Assembly (NCBI GenBank): GCA_947579665.1
Contig: OX388348.1
Location: 16,244,001-16,308,000 of the forward strand
Origin: Sympetrum striolatum
Taxonomy: Eukaryota > Arthropoda > Insecta > Odonata > Libellulidae
DNA length: 64,000 nucleotides
Direction of reading: 5' to 3'
The notes below the pieces were generated by a model. The model was not told where the DNA came from, ran no database searches, and worked only from the letters and a program-made list of their open reading frames with translations. Both the position numbers and the translations under genes were made by a program. Shown here piece by piece: positions 62,690 to 64,000 of the stretch (positions are counted from its first letter, which is position 1; every line of letters begins with the position of its first letter).

Positions 62690-63998
62690 TTAAAATTATG
62701 TACGAATTTTATTAAACCTTCTTTGATTAACCGCAGAAACTCTATCCATCTATCGTTCACTGTATTTTGACCCAAGAAGCGGAAAAAATCATCCTTGCAC
62801 TCGTTAATATAAACCTTAAACTCCGAAAAATTAGCTTTGCGAATTACATATACTTACCTCGGTGGCTTAAGAGATTTAACCGCTACTGCTTTCATCACCG
62901 CCATTATGACATCATGGTCTGAAATACCGTCAACTATATCGAGATTAGTTATCGTTTGTGGGTGGGTGGTGGCTAGTAAATCTAGGATATTACCTTCACC
63001 CACACAAGTCGTTCGAGTTTTCGTCAGGTTTACCTGTTTTATCGCATGCAACGAGAAAGTATCAATTAATTTTTGAGAAAATTTTCTCTCTATGCTAGAG
63101 TTGGAGCATGTCAAATTCCGCCAATTAATATTTGGCAGGTTAAAATCTCCTCCTAGAACTATGATGGGATCAACGATACAGATTCAGGGTTAATTTTGTG
63201 GTAGTTATTAACTATTAAAAAATCCATGGTAAGGCAACTTTTACTAGACCACTAATTATTTATTTCAAAAAAGCCCGACCCAGGTTTCGTAGCGTCGCTA
63301 CATCTTCAGGTGAGCAAATAGGAGCACTTCCAAATAAATAGGAAAGGAGGAGGGGGGGAAAGGTAGCAAGTAACGGAAGGAGGAACAAAGGGATCTAGGG
63401 GATTTTACTTGCTACCTTCTTCCCCTCCCCCTCCTCCTTTCCTATATATTTGGAAGTGCTCCTATTTGGTCACCTGAAGATGTAGCGACGCTACGAAACT
63501 TAGGTCGTGCTTTCCTGAAATAAATTAAAGGTCTAGTAAACGTTTCCTTACCATGGATTTTTTATGATGGGATCTTCTATTTTTCACCGATTATCAGGAA
63601 CGTCTCGGATAAATCGTCAATACAATCAATTTCGCCATCGGGAGGGCGATACAATGAACAAACATTAATTTTAGTTCCGTTTGGTATTAAAATCGAGCAC
63701 CAAATCATTTCGCTCCTAATATTTCTACAAACTCATCTCGCTGACTAATCAAATGGTTCTTTACTGCAATAAAAACTCTACCGCCTACTCTACCCAGTCT
63801 GTCTTTGTGATATATCACATAATCTGCAGGAAATATCTCGCTTGAATTAATGTCTTCGCTTAACCAACTCTCAGATCCTAGTATGATATCCGCGCAAGTG
63901 CTCCTCGTGAGGTTAAGAAATTCCACCTGCTTATTATCTATGCTTCTGCAATTTACGACTGTTATTTTTAGATCTCTCAGTTCGCGCTTTTAATTTGG
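62690..63998 (-). pseudogene. CR1/L2-type LINE endonuclease domain, interrupted
   Basis: Read from the right edge leftward: LKITVVNCRSIDNKQVEFL, ADIILGSESWLSEDI, GGRVFIAVKNHLIS, INVCSLYRPPDGE, then LGGDFNLPNINW, GNILDLLATTHP and DGISDHDVIM. These are the ordered motifs of an apurinic/apyrimidinic-type LINE endonuclease, with the N of VNCRS, E of SESW, DFN and SDH catalytic or binding residues all kept. After it a linker such as RKANFSEFKVY and RWIEFLRLIKEGLI runs to about 62690. A frameshift lies near 63700, an in-frame stop occurs near 63590, and a 391 bp fold-back insertion (63172-63562) splits the domain. The window edge cuts the 5' side. Confidence 0.88.
63160..63574. mobile_element. PLE-like fold-back insertion with 12 bp target-site duplication
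   Basis: TATGATGGGATC is present at 63160-63171 and again at 63563-63574. Removing one copy and the intervening 391 bp rejoins the LINE endonuclease. Inside are inverted arms of about 158 nt (63216-63373 and 63405-63564) with a 31 nt spacer and several mismatches. Both arms carry CACCTGAAGAT, then GTAGC-GAC-GCTAC, a perfect 5 bp stem, then GAAAC. An extra 44 nt at the left (63172-63215) is outside the palindrome. A 12 bp duplication suggests retrotransposition rather than a cut-and-paste DNA element. Confidence 0.85.
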
Positions 63999-64000
63999 AT

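Overview
This window reads as non-coding eukaryotic, most likely invertebrate animal (probably arthropod) DNA. It is AT-rich on both strands. It has no operon-like packing and no convincing host exon, rRNA gene or intact tRNA gene. Its recognisable proteins are all decayed transposon fragments typical of animal genomes: a Penelope-like element (PLE), CR1/L2-type LINEs and a mariner/Tc1-type transposase. The organism is an inference from this element mix; no host gene fixes the species.

Layout. (1) 1-14335 is the end of a tandem satellite array with a 3.57 kb repeat. Each unit is a dimer of two diverged ~1784 bp monomers (A and B), and each monomer contains a further ~520 bp direct duplication. 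The first two units are almost identical and divergence rises toward the array edge at 14.3 kb. (2) 14336-61500 is AT-rich intergenic or intronic DNA. It holds fold-back elements, small MITEs, tRNA-related SINE-like heads, a mariner relic (31343-31940), a PLE 3' end (39573-39960), short tandem duplications, and recurring GC-richer patches with strong purine/pyrimidine strand bias. Two patches (around 56.85 kb and 58.7-59.2 kb) carry promoter-like motifs. (3) 61560-63998 holds two LINE fragments in opposite orientation: an RT carboxy-terminal piece on + and an endonuclease domain on -. The second is split by a 391 bp fold-back insertion with a 12 bp target-site duplication.

The most interesting thread is a short motif seen at five loci in seven copies: C/A-TGANGAT, a small hairpin, then GAAAC. 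The hairpin sequence differs between loci while pairing is kept at four of the five. At 39.9 kb it sits at the stop codon and 3' end of a recognisable PLE fragment, and at two other loci it lies in both arms of a large inverted repeat. It resembles the core of hammerhead ribozymes, which are known from PLEs, but differs by one extra base and may be inactive. The satellite is the second thread: its last monomer shows a mosaic tract consistent with gene conversion.
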